NCBI GenBank assembly: GCA_965220235.1
Contig: OZ244815.1
Span: 3,348,001-3,412,000 of the forward strand
DNA: 64,000 nt
Reading direction: 5' to 3'
Origin: Bin55 sp965220235
GTDB lineage: Bacteria; Pseudomonadota; Gammaproteobacteria; Pseudomonadales; Azotimanducaceae
Below, piece by piece: positions 43,428 to 53,322 of this stretch; positions within the stretch are counted from its first letter, which is position 1; each line of letters starts with the position of its first letter. The notes under the pieces are model-generated. The model saw only the letters and a list, made by a program, of their open reading frames with translations. It made no database searches and was not told the origin of the DNA. Both the position numbers and the translations under genes were made by a program.

Positions 43428-44284
43428 CTTGCTGGTTCTTGTTCGAGGATGACCTCTTCCTGGTCTACCGGCACGTAGAAATACGAGCCAGGCCGGAAGT
43501 CGTAACCCAAGTCACCCAAGAGCCGCCTCTGACGCGGCGTGCACCATTCAGCGATATTTGACGTTACTTGAAAATCGTATTGGCGCATGAACAACTGGCA
43601 GTAGTTGTAAAGCAGTGTCTTTCGTGGCGAATCGGAGTCGTTTCGACACGGACCATGCCACATGGCATGCGGGAATAAAACACAATCACCCGCTTGAGCG
43701 AGTATCTGCTTTGAACCGTCTGAGTAAGGGTTAACTGGTTCAGCAGCGTCATATGGAATCTGTCGTTTATGGCTGCCCGGAAATATCGTGAGGTTTCCCA
43801 TCTCCGGTTCCGACGTATCGGTGAGAAAATAAAGTGCCTTCATCGCAAGTGGAGGACACGAATCCGATACGCGAATGCGGCGTAGTGCTTCGCCGCCATC
43901 GGTATGTGTGTATCCCGGAAATCTACTAGTCGGCGCACGTACGATCGCCTGCGACATGCTCAACGTGATGTACGGTCCCATGATGTCGACCACGAGATCA
44001 AAGATATTGGGACGGTCAACCAAGTCAACGAAGTGCTTTCCATAAGGTAGCAAATCGCGCCGGTCCATAAACTCGCTGTTATCCAGACTCGCAGCATGCG
44101 GTAACCATCCGTAATGACCTATCGGAACGTTTTCACCACGAATTGGTTCGTAACCCGGGACGGTCCGAATACGATCTATTTCTTCACTGAAAAACGCTAC
44201 TTCATCCGAGCTCAATGCACCCCGAATGACCAGGTATCCGTCAGTTTCCCACTGCTTGCGCTGTTCTTCGGTGAGTTTCTGCAC
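43424..44284 (-). CDS. phytanoyl-CoA dioxygenase family protein
   Basis: Fe(II)/2-oxoglutarate-dependent oxygenase of the PhyH superfamily, 286 residues. N-terminal WETDGYLVIRGALSSDEV, iron ligands in the HTD motif of YTHTDGG (His and Asp), and the distal His in ALWHGPCRND-like FPHAMWHGPCRND. GTG 44284 has GGAAG six bases ahead. The substrate is not known; PhyH-like enzymes are abundant in marine and symbiotic bacteria. Convergent with the gamma-glutamyltransferase gene, overlapping stops. Confidence 0.9.
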   Translation of the reverse strand: MQKLTEEQRKQWETDGYLVIRGALSSDEVAFFSEEIDRIRTVPGYEPIRGENVPIGHYGWLPHAASLDNSEFMDRRDLLPYGKHFVDLVDRPNIFDLVVDIMGPYITLSMSQAIVRAPTSRFPGYTHTDGGEALRRIRVSDSCPPLAMKALYFLTDTSEPEMGNLTIFPGSHKRQIPYDAAEPVNPYSDGSKQILAQAGDCVLFPHAMWHGPCRNDSDSPRKTLLYNYCQLFMRQYDFQVTSNIAEWCTPRQRRLLGDLGYDFRPGSYFYVPVDQEEVILEQEPAS

Positions 44285-44329
44285 GATGTCTTCCGAGCGA
44301 AAAATCCGATGTATAAGTTTAGCCTGCTG

Positions 44330-45907
44330 TTAAGTGGTAGCTTTTCGCCGACGAAGATCGTCCTCTTTCAATTCTCGGAATAAAGCTACCGTAATCAATG
44401 TAAATATCACCAGTAGCGGCAACGATGCAATGATGGATGCGTTTTTAACCGCCGTCAAATCATCCATGTACATCAGCGTTATAGGCAATACGATCAACAT
44501 GAGAGCCCAAAACACTCGATGCCACCGTACTGGATGGTCGCCTGCTTTCAGTTCTCGTGTTGCCATACCTGCGATCACATAACTTGCCGAGTCGTATGTC
44601 GTTGCGATGAAGATGAAAGCTAAAACCAGATAAACAAGGATTGGTATTGGCTGCAACGGCAACGCTTCAACGTACGTGGCAATCGCGACGTCTTCATCTC
44701 CGCCTAGGATCAATTCTTTTAACGCGACGACGTCGTTCAATTCGTACCACATAGCCGTGTTGCCAATCACGATGAAGAATATGGCGCACCCGAGCGTGCC
44801 GAGGCCGATCATCCCCAGAATGACCTCACGAAGTGTGCGCCCTCGTGAAATGCGTGAGACGAATATGCCCATGAATGGCGCGTAGGCTAACCACCAAGCC
44901 CAATAGAAAACCGTCCAGTCTTCTACGAAACCCGCGTTCGCGGACGGGTCGGTCCACGTATTCATGCGCACGAAGTCTTGGACCAACAACCCGAGGCTAT
45001 TGCTGCCCGTTTCCAAGATGAATACGGTTGGTCCGACCGCAAGGATGAAGAGCACGAAAACAAAGCCGACCGATAGATTGATCATGCTCAAGCGCTTGAT
45101 ACCCGCATCCAAGCCAAGGTATACGCTCAACGCAAATAGCGACATGGCGATGAGTGCAACCGCAGCATCTAACGCCATGCCGCCTTCCACACCAAACAAC
45201 AAGCTAATACAAGCGGCAATCGCTGGCGTCGCAAGTCCTAACGAGGTACCGGTACCGGCAACCATCGCGATGATGAAACAAAAATCCACCAGACGTCCAA
45301 CTGGACGCGTTGCGATATCGTCCCCCGCGATGCCACAAAGCGCCGTTGACAGCCTTAGATACGGGATTTTGCGTTGGTAGTACGGTACGGCGATTGCTAC
45401 CGCCGGCAATGCATAGATTGCCCAAGCCGAAAATCCCCAATGAAAGATGCCGTACGTGGCAGCCAATTCCACCGCCATGTCGCTGTCCTTGCCAACACCT
45501 AACGGCGGTGTGTCAAGATAGAAAGCCCACTCAATCGGCGTCCAGTAAAGCAATCCTGCTCCGATACCGCTACAAAACAACATGCCCATCCAAGCAAGGG
45601 TCGAGTATTCACGCGGCGTGTCGTCGCCTCCGAGTCGAACTTTCCCGTACTTTCCGAAGGCAATGATGAGTAGGACTACTAGACAACCGATTGCAGCCCA
45701 CTGATACAGCAGACCAAAGTCTTGAGTAAGCCAGCTGTAGACATTTGAGGTTACTTCTATCGCGGCATCGCGATAGAGCAGCATCGGAACGCACGCCGCC
45801 AAGATCGTCCCGACCGCAATTCCAAAAAGGGTCCAGTCAATCGAGGTTTGACCCGTGTCCTTAGCCAATAGTTTGACCGCGTCTTTCGGGTCGGCAATGT
45901 CAGTCAT
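44330..45907 (-). CDS. BCCT-family betaine/carnitine/choline transporter
   Basis: Inner-membrane transporter of 525 residues with about twelve helices. Diagnostic sequences are CSGIGAGLLYWTPIEWAFYLDTPP, IFHWGFSAWAIYALPAVAIAVPYY and the Trp-rich VFYWAWWLAYAPFMGIFVSRISRGRTLREVI. The charge pattern of SRISRGRT suits sodium-coupled members. ATG 45907. Substrate probably a quaternary amine or a carnitine-like compound, in line with the nearby CoA-ester-processing genes. Confidence 0.94.
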   Translation of the reverse strand: MTDIADPKDAVKLLAKDTGQTSIDWTLFGIAVGTILAACVPMLLYRDAAIEVTSNVYSWLTQDFGLLYQWAAIGCLVVLLIIAFGKYGKVRLGGDDTPREYSTLAWMGMLFCSGIGAGLLYWTPIEWAFYLDTPPLGVGKDSDMAVELAATYGIFHWGFSAWAIYALPAVAIAVPYYQRKIPYLRLSTALCGIAGDDIATRPVGRLVDFCFIIAMVAGTGTSLGLATPAIAACISLLFGVEGGMALDAAVALIAMSLFALSVYLGLDAGIKRLSMINLSVGFVFVLFILAVGPTVFILETGSNSLGLLVQDFVRMNTWTDPSANAGFVEDWTVFYWAWWLAYAPFMGIFVSRISRGRTLREVILGMIGLGTLGCAIFFIVIGNTAMWYELNDVVALKELILGGDEDVAIATYVEALPLQPIPILVYLVLAFIFIATTYDSASYVIAGMATRELKAGDHPVRWHRVFWALMLIVLPITLMYMDDLTAVKNASIIASLPLLVIFTLITVALFRELKEDDLRRRKATT

Positions 45908-45989
45908 CTAGTCATTTATATGGATAACTAAGAGTTTTCTATTGTGCATGGACATTTAGTTCTCGGCAATAACTTACTCGCTTCACGAA

Positions 45990-46706
45990 TTAGGGTAACA
46001 ACGCGCCTCCTTCGACGTCTATCGTACCGCCGGTCATGTATCCGTTTTCCAAGCAAAACAGGATCGCCGATGCGACTTCATCAGCCGTACCCGCGCGCGG
46101 GATGAGCATTCGTTGGGTCGCTTGTGCAAGCATTTGTTGTCGAGCTTCACCCGTTTGTGCGAACATGGGCGTATCGATAACACCCGGGCAAACAACATTG
46201 ATTCGGCGCGGTGCGATTTCAGGTGCAATCGCTCGCACAAATCCTTCAACTGCATTGCCAACCGTAGAGATCGCAGATGAACCAGGGTTGGATTTTCGAG
46301 CGGGAAAACCGCTAACTAAGACGATCGCACCATCTTCCGGCAGATACTCGGTCCCGAGACGAACGGAGTTGGTGTAGCCCCACAGTTTTCGAAATGAACC
46401 TTGAAACCCATCTAAATCCATTTGCAGAAACGGTCCAGACGCACGCGCACCACCAGTCGCGCAATTGACCAGAAAGTCGTAAGGCGCTTCCTCGCTGAAT
46501 AGAGTCGCTAGGCCTTCCCGATCTAACACATCAATCTCACGGTAACTCACTCGCTCAGATGTCGTTGCCTTCGCAGTCTCAATGTGTGCGAGGTTTCGGC
46601 TTCCCGCGACGACGGTAACGCCTGCTTCGTCCAACTGCTGTGTCGTAGCCAAACCGATTCCGGACGTGCCGCCCAAAACGACCGCCTTTTTTCCTTCAAG
46701 TTTCAC
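45990..46706 (-). CDS. SDR-fold oxidoreductase lacking the catalytic Tyr-Lys
   Basis: Short-chain dehydrogenase/reductase fold, 238 residues. The nucleotide loop is GGTSGIG and the closing segment MTGGTIDVEGG. Where a normal SDR has YxxxK the sequence reads SSAISTVGNAVEG, with no Tyr and no Lys, so classical proton relay is missing and activity may be lost or altered. The fold is clear, but the function is not. It follows the CinA-like gene by 52 bases. Confidence 0.87.
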   Translation of the reverse strand: MKLEGKKAVVLGGTSGIGLATTQQLDEAGVTVVAGSRNLAHIETAKATTSERVSYREIDVLDREGLATLFSEEAPYDFLVNCATGGARASGPFLQMDLDGFQGSFRKLWGYTNSVRLGTEYLPEDGAIVLVSGFPARKSNPGSSAISTVGNAVEGFVRAIAPEIAPRRINVVCPGVIDTPMFAQTGEARQQMLAQATQRMLIPRAGTADEVASAILFCLENGYMTGGTIDVEGGALLP

Positions 46707-46758
46707 AAACTACTCCTTGCTCTCTGCCCTGTAGATGAATTCATGTTGCCGCGCGTAA

Positions 46759-47508
46759 TCACTCGTCCACTTCACCTGGTTCAGAGCCTCGCGATCGGAT
46801 GATTTCGCGAATCGCTTCGACCGTGGACTCTACTTCTCGAAGGTCAGTGCCTCGAACAACCAACGTGGTACCGTATATTCCTTCGCGGTGAAACGGATAA
46901 CTTCCTATATCAACACTTCGTATGCGAGCTTGAAGCTCACCTAGTTGCGTTGCGATCTCGCTCTCTCCCATAAATGCGCGCACGGACCTGGATTTAACCG
47001 TGTCGCCGCCACTAAACTCAATGTTTGGCAACATCTCTTGTAGTACTGCGGGAATTCCCGCCATGACATGCACATTCGCCATCGAGAATCCTTGTGGACC
47101 ACCCGTTGAGTTTTCGATCAGCGACGCTCCTTCAGGTACTCGCGCCATTAGTAATCGACTTTCCATTACGTCAGGTGGGGCTTCTCGAGCGCGTATCCTC
47201 CGTTCGATCTCTGGGTCGTTGATAAGAGGTACGCCAAACGCCTTTGCAATACACTCAGCCGTAATGTCGTCATGGGTCGGACCGATACCCCCAGTCGTTA
47301 ACACGTAGTCATAACTCGCCCTTGCGTAGTTCACTGCGTCGACAATGACGTCGTGGTCGTCTGGAATAACCCGCGCTTCTTGAACCGTTACGCCTTGTTC
47401 ACCTAACGTCTCTGCGATGTATTGAAGATTCAGGTCCTGAGTTCGACCCGACAGGATTTCATTGCCAATGATCAAGACGCAGGCTGAAACGACGTTTGGA
47501 CTATCCAC
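46759..47508 (-). CDS. CinA N-terminal/MoCF-like molybdopterin-binding-domain protein
   Basis: 249-residue protein matching the N-terminal (MoaB/MogA-like) domain of CinA: VLIIGNEILSGRTQDLN, TTGGIGPTHDDIT and MAGIPAVLQEMLP. The C-terminal nicotinamide-nucleotide amidase domain of full CinA is absent, as in other stand-alone forms. The GTG at 47508 gives the start, 12 bases after the enoyl-CoA hydratase stop. Probably a phosphatase or pyrophosphatase-like activity, not confirmed. Confidence 0.9.
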   Translation of the reverse strand: MDSPNVVSACVLIIGNEILSGRTQDLNLQYIAETLGEQGVTVQEARVIPDDHDVIVDAVNYARASYDYVLTTGGIGPTHDDITAECIAKAFGVPLINDPEIERRIRAREAPPDVMESRLLMARVPEGASLIENSTGGPQGFSMANVHVMAGIPAVLQEMLPNIEFSGGDTVKSRSVRAFMGESEIATQLGELQARIRSVDIGSYPFHREGIYGTTLVVRGTDLREVESTVEAIREIIRSRGSEPGEVDE

Positions 47509-47520
47509 AGATCGTTGAAC

Positions 47521-48321
47521 CTAGCTTCCAGAGAAATTTGGTCGGCGTTTCTCCGCGAATGCGTTGCGACCTTCTTTGTAATCAGATGAATCGAAGCAAT
47601 CACGAACCAGCGATCGAACGGCGCGAATTTCTTCCGCATTACCGCCATTCTCGTAGGCGTTAACAGCAGCTTTTGCAGCCTTGATCGTGAGCGGCGCATT
47701 GCCTCCGATCCGCTCACAGTAATCTCGTACTTCAGCGTCTATCTCGTCGCGCTCGACGACGAACTGAACGATCCCTGCGTCATAGGCTTCCTCGGTGGTC
47801 AAGAATCGTGCGGAAAACAAAATGTCTCTCGCTCGCGCAGGGCCGCAAATGCGCGAGAGCTTGGCTAAACCCTCGTAGTCGTAGCCGAGACCGAGTTTCG
47901 CCGCAGGAATTCCAAACGTGCTATCAGGCGTAGCAAATCGCACATCGGCTTGCAACGCTGTCGCCAATCCGCCGCCAATGCAATAACCCGTAATCTTCGC
48001 GATGAGCGGCTTGGTCATCGTCGTTAGCGCTCGAGAGCCACGCGCAGATGCTTGACCATACGTTTCCGCTTGTGCCGCGTTACCGCGCACTTTATTGAAT
48101 TCGCTGATATCGGCGCCTGACACAAATGCCTTGCCACCCGCACCGCTCATGACGACTACGCGAATATCAGGATCTGCTTCAAAATGCTCGATGATGTGCG
48201 CAATGCCAGCCCACATTTCAAGTGATAGCGCATTGTGTCGCGGTGGATTGTTGAATGTCATGTAACCGATCGGACCTTCGGTATGCGCGAGCATGCGATC
48301 GGTGTTGAGTTCTAAGTTCAT
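47521..48321 (-). CDS. enoyl-CoA hydratase/isomerase family protein
   Basis: Crotonase-fold enzyme of 266 residues. The oxyanion-hole strands are KAFVSGADISEF and YCIGGGLATALQADVRFATPDSTFGIP, with LGLGYDYEGLAKLSRICGPARARDILF following. The ATG overlaps the stop of the CitE-like gene (ATGA), so translation is coupled. Hydration of an enoyl-CoA is the probable step in this group of acyl-CoA genes. Confidence 0.92.
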   Translation of the reverse strand: MNLELNTDRMLAHTEGPIGYMTFNNPPRHNALSLEMWAGIAHIIEHFEADPDIRVVVMSGAGGKAFVSGADISEFNKVRGNAAQAETYGQASARGSRALTTMTKPLIAKITGYCIGGGLATALQADVRFATPDSTFGIPAAKLGLGYDYEGLAKLSRICGPARARDILFSARFLTTEEAYDAGIVQFVVERDEIDAEVRDYCERIGGNAPLTIKAAKAAVNAYENGGNAEEIRAVRSLVRDCFDSSDYKEGRNAFAEKRRPNFSGS

Positions 48322-49223
48322 GCGTCTCCTATTTCTTCAACCCGCTGAAGCAAGTCCTTCGCCTGTGAAAGGTGCGGTGCGTCCACCATCTGACCTTCAA
48401 AGCGGAATGCATTACGACCCTCACGACGGGCTTCTTCGAATGCTTCGATTAAACGATGTGCTCGTTGCACCGCAGCGGCGTTTGGCGAGAATGCTTGATT
48501 GACCACAGGAATTTGGTTGGGATGTATGGTCAATTTTCCCGTAAAGCCGATCACACGCGAGTTTCGGCATTCTGCCTGAAGTGCGAGTTCGTCATCCAAT
48601 TGCACGAAAACTGAGTCGATTGGCTGTACACCATTCGATCTCGCAGCCAACACGGTTCGATCAGCACACGAGGCGAACAAAGGCAAATATTGCCCTTTCG
48701 AATCGCGATTGGCGGATGCGCCGACCGCGACCGCAAGATCTTCAGCGCCCCATGTCAGTGCGCGAACGCGTGGCTCGCTCGCGAGAAGAGGTAGATTGTT
48801 GACACCCATCGGCGTTTCGCTACCTATCAACATCAAACCGACGGTTGAGTTCACCGAACCGTGTCGCATTTCGTGTCTCGTTATCAGTGAATCGAGCAAT
48901 TGAAGACCTGACAAGCGCTCGGATTTCGGGATCATGTACAGATGAGGCGGTGTCGCCATCGTTGCATCCAAATCGTCTAATCCCCAAGGTGTATCGAGCG
49001 CATTGAGTCGGATTGCAACTTCCTTACGACCGAAATCAACCGTATCCAGCCAATCCGCAATGACTTCTCGAGCGGCGACTTTATCGTCTGGGGCGACGGC
49101 ATCCTCGAGATCGATGACCAACGTGTCCGCTTCGCTGTCGAGCGACTTCGTAAGCATCTTCTCATTTGGTCCCGGTACGAAGTGCACCGAGCGCCTCGCC
49201 CGATTGGGATTGGGATTTCTCAC
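48318..49223 (-). CDS. HpcH/HpaI aldolase, citrate lyase beta-subunit (CitE)-like
   Basis: TIM-barrel lyase of 301 residues. RRSVHFVPGPNEKML, ADTLVIDLEDAVAP with the metal-binding acidic residues, and IHPNQIPVVNQAFSP near the end match CitE-like malyl/citramalyl-CoA lyases. The frame opens at TTG 49262, but the GTG at 49223 overlaps the MaoC stop (GTGA) and gives a normal N-terminus. Together with the MaoC-like gene it suggests malyl-CoA or mesaconyl-type chemistry (inference). Confidence 0.92.
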   Translation of the reverse strand: MRNPNPNRARRSVHFVPGPNEKMLTKSLDSEADTLVIDLEDAVAPDDKVAAREVIADWLDTVDFGRKEVAIRLNALDTPWGLDDLDATMATPPHLYMIPKSERLSGLQLLDSLITRHEMRHGSVNSTVGLMLIGSETPMGVNNLPLLASEPRVRALTWGAEDLAVAVGASANRDSKGQYLPLFASCADRTVLAARSNGVQPIDSVFVQLDDELALQAECRNSRVIGFTGKLTIHPNQIPVVNQAFSPNAAAVQRAHRLIEAFEEARREGRNAFRFEGQMVDAPHLSQAKDLLQRVEEIGDA

Positions 49224-49669
49224 GTTTTGCGTTGCATCATGGCACCACGTTCGCAAACGCAAACAATTTCACCACGCTGATTGACCCCGCGATGCTCAAA
49301 CGTCACGATGCCACGATCAGGTTTGCTACGACTTTCACGTTTGGTAATTACTTTCGAAGAAACCGTGATCGTATCGCCGATGAAAACCGGATTCGGGAAT
49401 GTTGTCTTGTCAAACCCTAAATTTCCGAGTGTCGTGCCTAAAGTCGTGTCTCCGACAGATAGTCCTACCACCAACCCTAAGGTAAAAATGCTGTTAACAA
49501 GGATCTGACCGTGAATCGAGTCTTTAGCAAATTCCGCGTCCAAATGCAGCGGCTGCGGATTCAACGTCAGTGCGGTGAACAACAGGTTGTCTGTTTCGGT
49601 TACGGTACGACTGGGTTCGTGCTGAAACTCCATCCCGATTTCGAGCTCTTCAAAGAACTTGCCTGCCAC
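49220..49669 (-). CDS. MaoC-family dehydratase
   Basis: Hotdog-fold CoA hydratase, 149 residues. Visible: KFFEELEIGMEFQHEPSRTVTETDN, LTLNPQPLHLDAEFAKDS (catalytic Asp/His region) and PVFIGDTITVSSKV. Close to mesaconyl-CoA or other (R)-hydratases. GTG start at 49669. It is the first gene of the minus-strand set, divergent from the acyl-CoA dehydrogenase 44 bases away. Confidence 0.9.
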   Translation of the reverse strand: MAGKFFEELEIGMEFQHEPSRTVTETDNLLFTALTLNPQPLHLDAEFAKDSIHGQILVNSIFTLGLVVGLSVGDTTLGTTLGNLGFDKTTFPNPVFIGDTITVSSKVITKRESRSKPDRGIVTFEHRGVNQRGEIVCVCERGAMMQRKT

Positions 49670-49713
49670 TCAAGCGTACCCTTACCACTATATCAATCCT
49701 CATATTTTGATCT

Positions 49714-50880
49714 ATGGACTTTGCGCTAACCGAAGAACAAGACATGATCCGGAACGCGATTCGCCGGATATGTACTGATTTTCCCGACGAATATTGGGCG
49801 AAGTGCGATGAAGAGCACACATTTCCGTGGGACTTCTATAACACACTCGCCGCTGGTGGTTGGATCGGGATCGCAATACCAGAAGAGTACGGTGGTAGTG
49901 GCAAAGGCATCACCGAAGCATCAATCATTCTCGAAGAGGTATCAGCATCCGGTGCCGCTATGAACGGTGCAAGCGGGATACACCTTTCGATCTTTGGCAT
50001 GCATCCGGTTGTCAAATACGGGTCGGAGGAGATGAAACAGAAATATCTGCCGCGAGTAGCTAACGGCGACCTTCACGTTGCGTTCGGCGTAACGGAACCT
50101 GACGCCGGAACAGACACCACATCAATCACGACCACTGCTACACTCGACGGCGATCACTATATCGTCAAAGGTCGAAAAGTCTGGACAACGAAAGCACTAG
50201 ATTCAGAGCGCGTTCTTTTGCTAACGAGAACGAAGAGTAAAGACAAAGTCGAGCGTCGATCAGAAGGGATGACGTTGTTATTCGCGGAGCTTCAAAGACC
50301 TGAAGTTTCGATCTCGCCTATTCCTAAAGTAGGTCGTAATGCGGTCGCTACCTGTGAGGTCGTGTACGACAACTTGCCTGTTCACGTGACCGATCGCGTG
50401 GGTGAGGAAGGGAAAGGCTTTCGACACATTCTTGATGGCCTCAACGCAGAACGAATTCTCGTCGCATCAGAAGCTCTCGGCATCGGTCGTGCGGCGTTAC
50501 GTCGCGCCGTCAACTATGCGAATGATCGCGTGGTATTCGGAAGACCTATCGGACAAAACCAGGGCGTTTCGTTCCCCCTTGGGGAGGCCAGAATGCGCTT
50601 GGACGCTGCCGAGCTGATGATTCGAAAGGCGTCGTGGTTACTCGACCAAGGTCTACCTTGCGGTGCCGAAGCCAACATGGCCAAGTGGTTAGCTGCGGAT
50701 GCTTGTTTTCAAGCCGCAGACCAAGCAGTGCAGACCCACGGAGGATTTGGTTACGCAAAAGAGTTTCACGTCGAACGGTACTGGCGCGAAGCTAGATTAA
50801 TGCGTATTGCGCCAATCAGTCAGGAAATGGTGCTCAACTACGTCACGGAGCACGTGTTAGACCTCCCTCGTTCCTACTGA
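49714..50880 (+). CDS. acyl-CoA dehydrogenase
   Basis: FAD enzyme introducing the alpha-beta double bond in an acyl-CoA, 388 residues. MDFALTEEQDMIRN, FGVTEPDAGTDTTSI (FAD-binding), ALGIGRAALRRAVNYANDRVVFGRPIGQNQ, and THGGFGYAKEFHVERYWREARLMRI near the end are standard. The catalytic base Glu is likely in the region of the AKEFHVER motif. Divergent from the MaoC-like gene, with which it probably shares a pathway. Confidence 0.95.
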   Translation: MDFALTEEQDMIRNAIRRICTDFPDEYWAKCDEEHTFPWDFYNTLAAGGWIGIAIPEEYGGSGKGITEASIILEEVSASGAAMNGASGIHLSIFGMHPVVKYGSEEMKQKYLPRVANGDLHVAFGVTEPDAGTDTTSITTTATLDGDHYIVKGRKVWTTKALDSERVLLLTRTKSKDKVERRSEGMTLLFAELQRPEVSISPIPKVGRNAVATCEVVYDNLPVHVTDRVGEEGKGFRHILDGLNAERILVASEALGIGRAALRRAVNYANDRVVFGRPIGQNQGVSFPLGEARMRLDAAELMIRKASWLLDQGLPCGAEANMAKWLAADACFQAADQAVQTHGGFGYAKEFHVERYWREARLMRIAPISQEMVLNYVTEHVLDLPRSY

Positions 50881-50952
50881 ACGTATTCGACGCAATCGAA
50901 CGCCGTAAGGGAAACTCGGAAAGTACGTTCGAAAAGCGCGAACACTCAAAAC

Positions 50953-52809
50953 TCAAGTACTCCTCGCTACCTCGCTCGTGAATCGTGCAGCCTGAGCGGA
51001 GAACATCGACTGATAAAGTCCGTTCTGTGACATTAGATCGAAGTGGCTACCTATTTCTGCTATTCGACCTTCGTCTAATACCACGATGATGTCCGCCATT
51101 CGTACGGTGGAAAAGCGATGCGAAATGAAAACTACCGTTCGCCCTTCTGTAGCTGATACGATCCGTTCGAATAGTTCGCTTTCTGCTAAAGCATCTAAGG
51201 CGGAAGTTGGCTCATCAAGAACGAGCAGAGACGGCTCATTCGCGTAAGCACGAGCGATCGCCAGAGCCTGCCATTGACCACCTGAGAGATCGGTCCCTTC
51301 ATCGATGGTTTTACCTAGAGCTGTTTCATATCCCCTATCTAGTTTTTGAATATGTGTATCAACTCCTGACGCTTCTGCCGCGCGAACGATTTTTTGTACA
51401 TTTCCGTCCTGTTCTGATATTTCTAGACTGATGTTCTCCGCAACAGTCATGTCCATCTTCAGAAAGTCTTGGAACGTGACACCGACATTACGGCGAACAT
51501 CCGACACGTCGAACTCCCGCAGATCGACGCCGTCAATGAAGATTGCGCCTCCACTAGGGTCATATAACCTGCAAAGCAACTTTACAAGTGTCGATTTACC
51601 AGCGCCGTTCTTACCGACGACAGCTATACGTTTTCCAACGGGAATATCGAACGACACATTCGTCAGTGCTAACTCCGTTGATCCTGGATACTTAAACGAC
51701 ACCTGACGTAACGAAATCTCTCGGTCCAAGCTAAATCTTCTAGTCGACCTCGTAGTTCGTGTAAGTGCTCCTTCAATAGTTGATGGCCTGATTCGCAAGA
51801 AGCCAAAGAACCGGCTGACGAATAGTGAATTACCGTACACGTTACCTAATGCTGATATCAAATCTCGCAGTTGTCCTTGTGCTTGCTGCGAAACTTGGAA
51901 AACCAATGCAAGATCACCCAAGCTAATCTGAGACGTCGCAGCTTGCTGTATGCCATACAACCACACGGCGGCAACACCACCGAGTGCTAGCAAGTCAAAG
52001 AGAACCTCGAGCTTCACGTGGTACTCGAAATGTCGCTTGTGCACGTTAGCTAGAACTTCTGCGTGGTAGCGAAATCTCCTGAGCAACGGCTCTATGAGAG
52101 GAAATGCACGAACTTCCTTTGCGCTAAATCGGGAAGTGAGCAATCCGCTTACGTAATTCGCCATTCGCTCGTGCCTTAAGAATTTAGCAACGTACGTAAA
52201 TTCCTGATTTGCGACACGACCTTCCATAAACACGCGCGGTGATACCGTAACCAAAACAACTACGACAGCAAGTGGATGAATCGTCGCCAACAAACCAAAC
52301 GTAGCGCACATCCCCAATATCACACAAGGGAATTGGATCGATGCAAGGGTGATATGACCAAGCCGCCAATACTCCCCATCCGCTCGGTGAAGCCAATCCT
52401 GTAGCTTCGGCGAATCGAATAGTGCTAGATCCAAGTTCGCAGTTTTCTTAGCGAGGCGTTCCTCTGCTAGATAACAGAGCGGCTCGGACAGTATGAGTTT
52501 GACTTTGTTAACAAAGGACCCGCAAACGCTCTGAATCACCCACAGCCCTAGTACTGTAAGCGCGAAAGGCAGCAGTTCGTACCAATCCCTTTCACCAATA
52601 GACGATTCGACAACACCGTCAACGATTAGCTTCGTCATCCAAACGATGCCCGCTGGAATGAGCGCGATCACCAAGTTGAAAACGATCGTGATCAACAAGA
52701 TAACCGGCTTTGCGTTCCAAGCAAAAGCGAACACTCTCGGTACAACGCTAACAGCGATGCCCAATCGGTGCATCAAGCCAACATCGATATCGTCGCTTTG
52801 AGCACTCAT
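50953..52809 (-). CDS. ABC exporter, fused permease-ATPase
   Basis: Half-size exporter of 618 residues: membrane domain with about six helices (residues 30-320), then an ATPase with Walker A GKNGAGKST, signature LSGGQWQAL (the usual Arg is replaced by Ala) and Walker B LLVLDEPTSALDA. There is no C39 peptidase. The frame continues to TTG 52923, but the ATG at 52809 starts a normal MSAQSDD N-terminus. Lone transporter in a gene-poor stretch. The cargo is unknown. Confidence 0.88.
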   Translation of the reverse strand: MSAQSDDIDVGLMHRLGIAVSVVPRVFAFAWNAKPVILLITIVFNLVIALIPAGIVWMTKLIVDGVVESSIGERDWYELLPFALTVLGLWVIQSVCGSFVNKVKLILSEPLCYLAEERLAKKTANLDLALFDSPKLQDWLHRADGEYWRLGHITLASIQFPCVILGMCATFGLLATIHPLAVVVVLVTVSPRVFMEGRVANQEFTYVAKFLRHERMANYVSGLLTSRFSAKEVRAFPLIEPLLRRFRYHAEVLANVHKRHFEYHVKLEVLFDLLALGGVAAVWLYGIQQAATSQISLGDLALVFQVSQQAQGQLRDLISALGNVYGNSLFVSRFFGFLRIRPSTIEGALTRTTRSTRRFSLDREISLRQVSFKYPGSTELALTNVSFDIPVGKRIAVVGKNGAGKSTLVKLLCRLYDPSGGAIFIDGVDLREFDVSDVRRNVGVTFQDFLKMDMTVAENISLEISEQDGNVQKIVRAAEASGVDTHIQKLDRGYETALGKTIDEGTDLSGGQWQALAIARAYANEPSLLVLDEPTSALDALAESELFERIVSATEGRTVVFISHRFSTVRMADIIVVLDEGRIAEIGSHFDLMSQNGLYQSMFSAQAARFTSEVARST

Positions 52810-53254
52810 GACTACCAAACAACCTGCAAGATCGGTCCTATCAATACCTGGACGACTGCCGACGCAGGTAAATTGACAACAGGGAAAGCCGCGAAGGTTA
52901 GCAATCTCGATCGCATATTCCAACGACCGCGTACATCTACTAAATCAGATCAGATTGAATCTGATGTTAGATTGACCGACCTTCACGGTGATAACCGCGA
53001 TGCCAATCAATTACGTGACGCAAGTCCGGTTAGACGAAGCAACCTACCTTCCAACACCGACTGAAGGTAGCCGATGCGAATGGGTCTTTCGTATCACGTT
53101 CTCGCGAACTGTCGCGACTGGAGATGCGTTCTCCCCGCTCTGTATTTCGGAGAGCACCGTCAACGAGTTCTCTGATTTTTCATCCGGTGACACCATCGCA
53201 AATCGCCTTTTCGCCCGCGCTGCTAGGAAAGCATTCGCAGAAGATGAAGTCATT

Positions 53255-53308
53255 GTGCGTAATCCCTGTGTACGGATTACACGTAATTTGTGCGCTTCGA
53301 TTACACGT
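53255..53308. repeat. short direct and inverted repeats
   Basis: Two copies of GATTACACGT (53275-53284 and 53299-53308, 24 bases apart) and, upstream, GTAATCC at 53259-53265, which forms a 7-bp stem with GGATTAC at 53274-53280. The spacing suits regulator binding on one face of the helix. The purpose is unknown; chance cannot be excluded. Confidence 0.35.
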
Positions 53309-53322
53309 GTTTGGTGCTGACA

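Noticed and set aside
44334..45666. Plus-strand frames opposite the BCCT gene
   Set aside because: Shadows of a strongly conserved membrane protein on the other strand.
50953..52809. ABC exporter as a second RiPP exporter
   Set aside because: It is about 24 kb from the cluster, has no C39 domain and no precursor lies beside it.
53044..53253. Minus-strand 69-codon open frame in the 52810-53646 gap
   Set aside because: No family sequence, overlaps a plus-strand frame of similar length and has no ribosome binding site.
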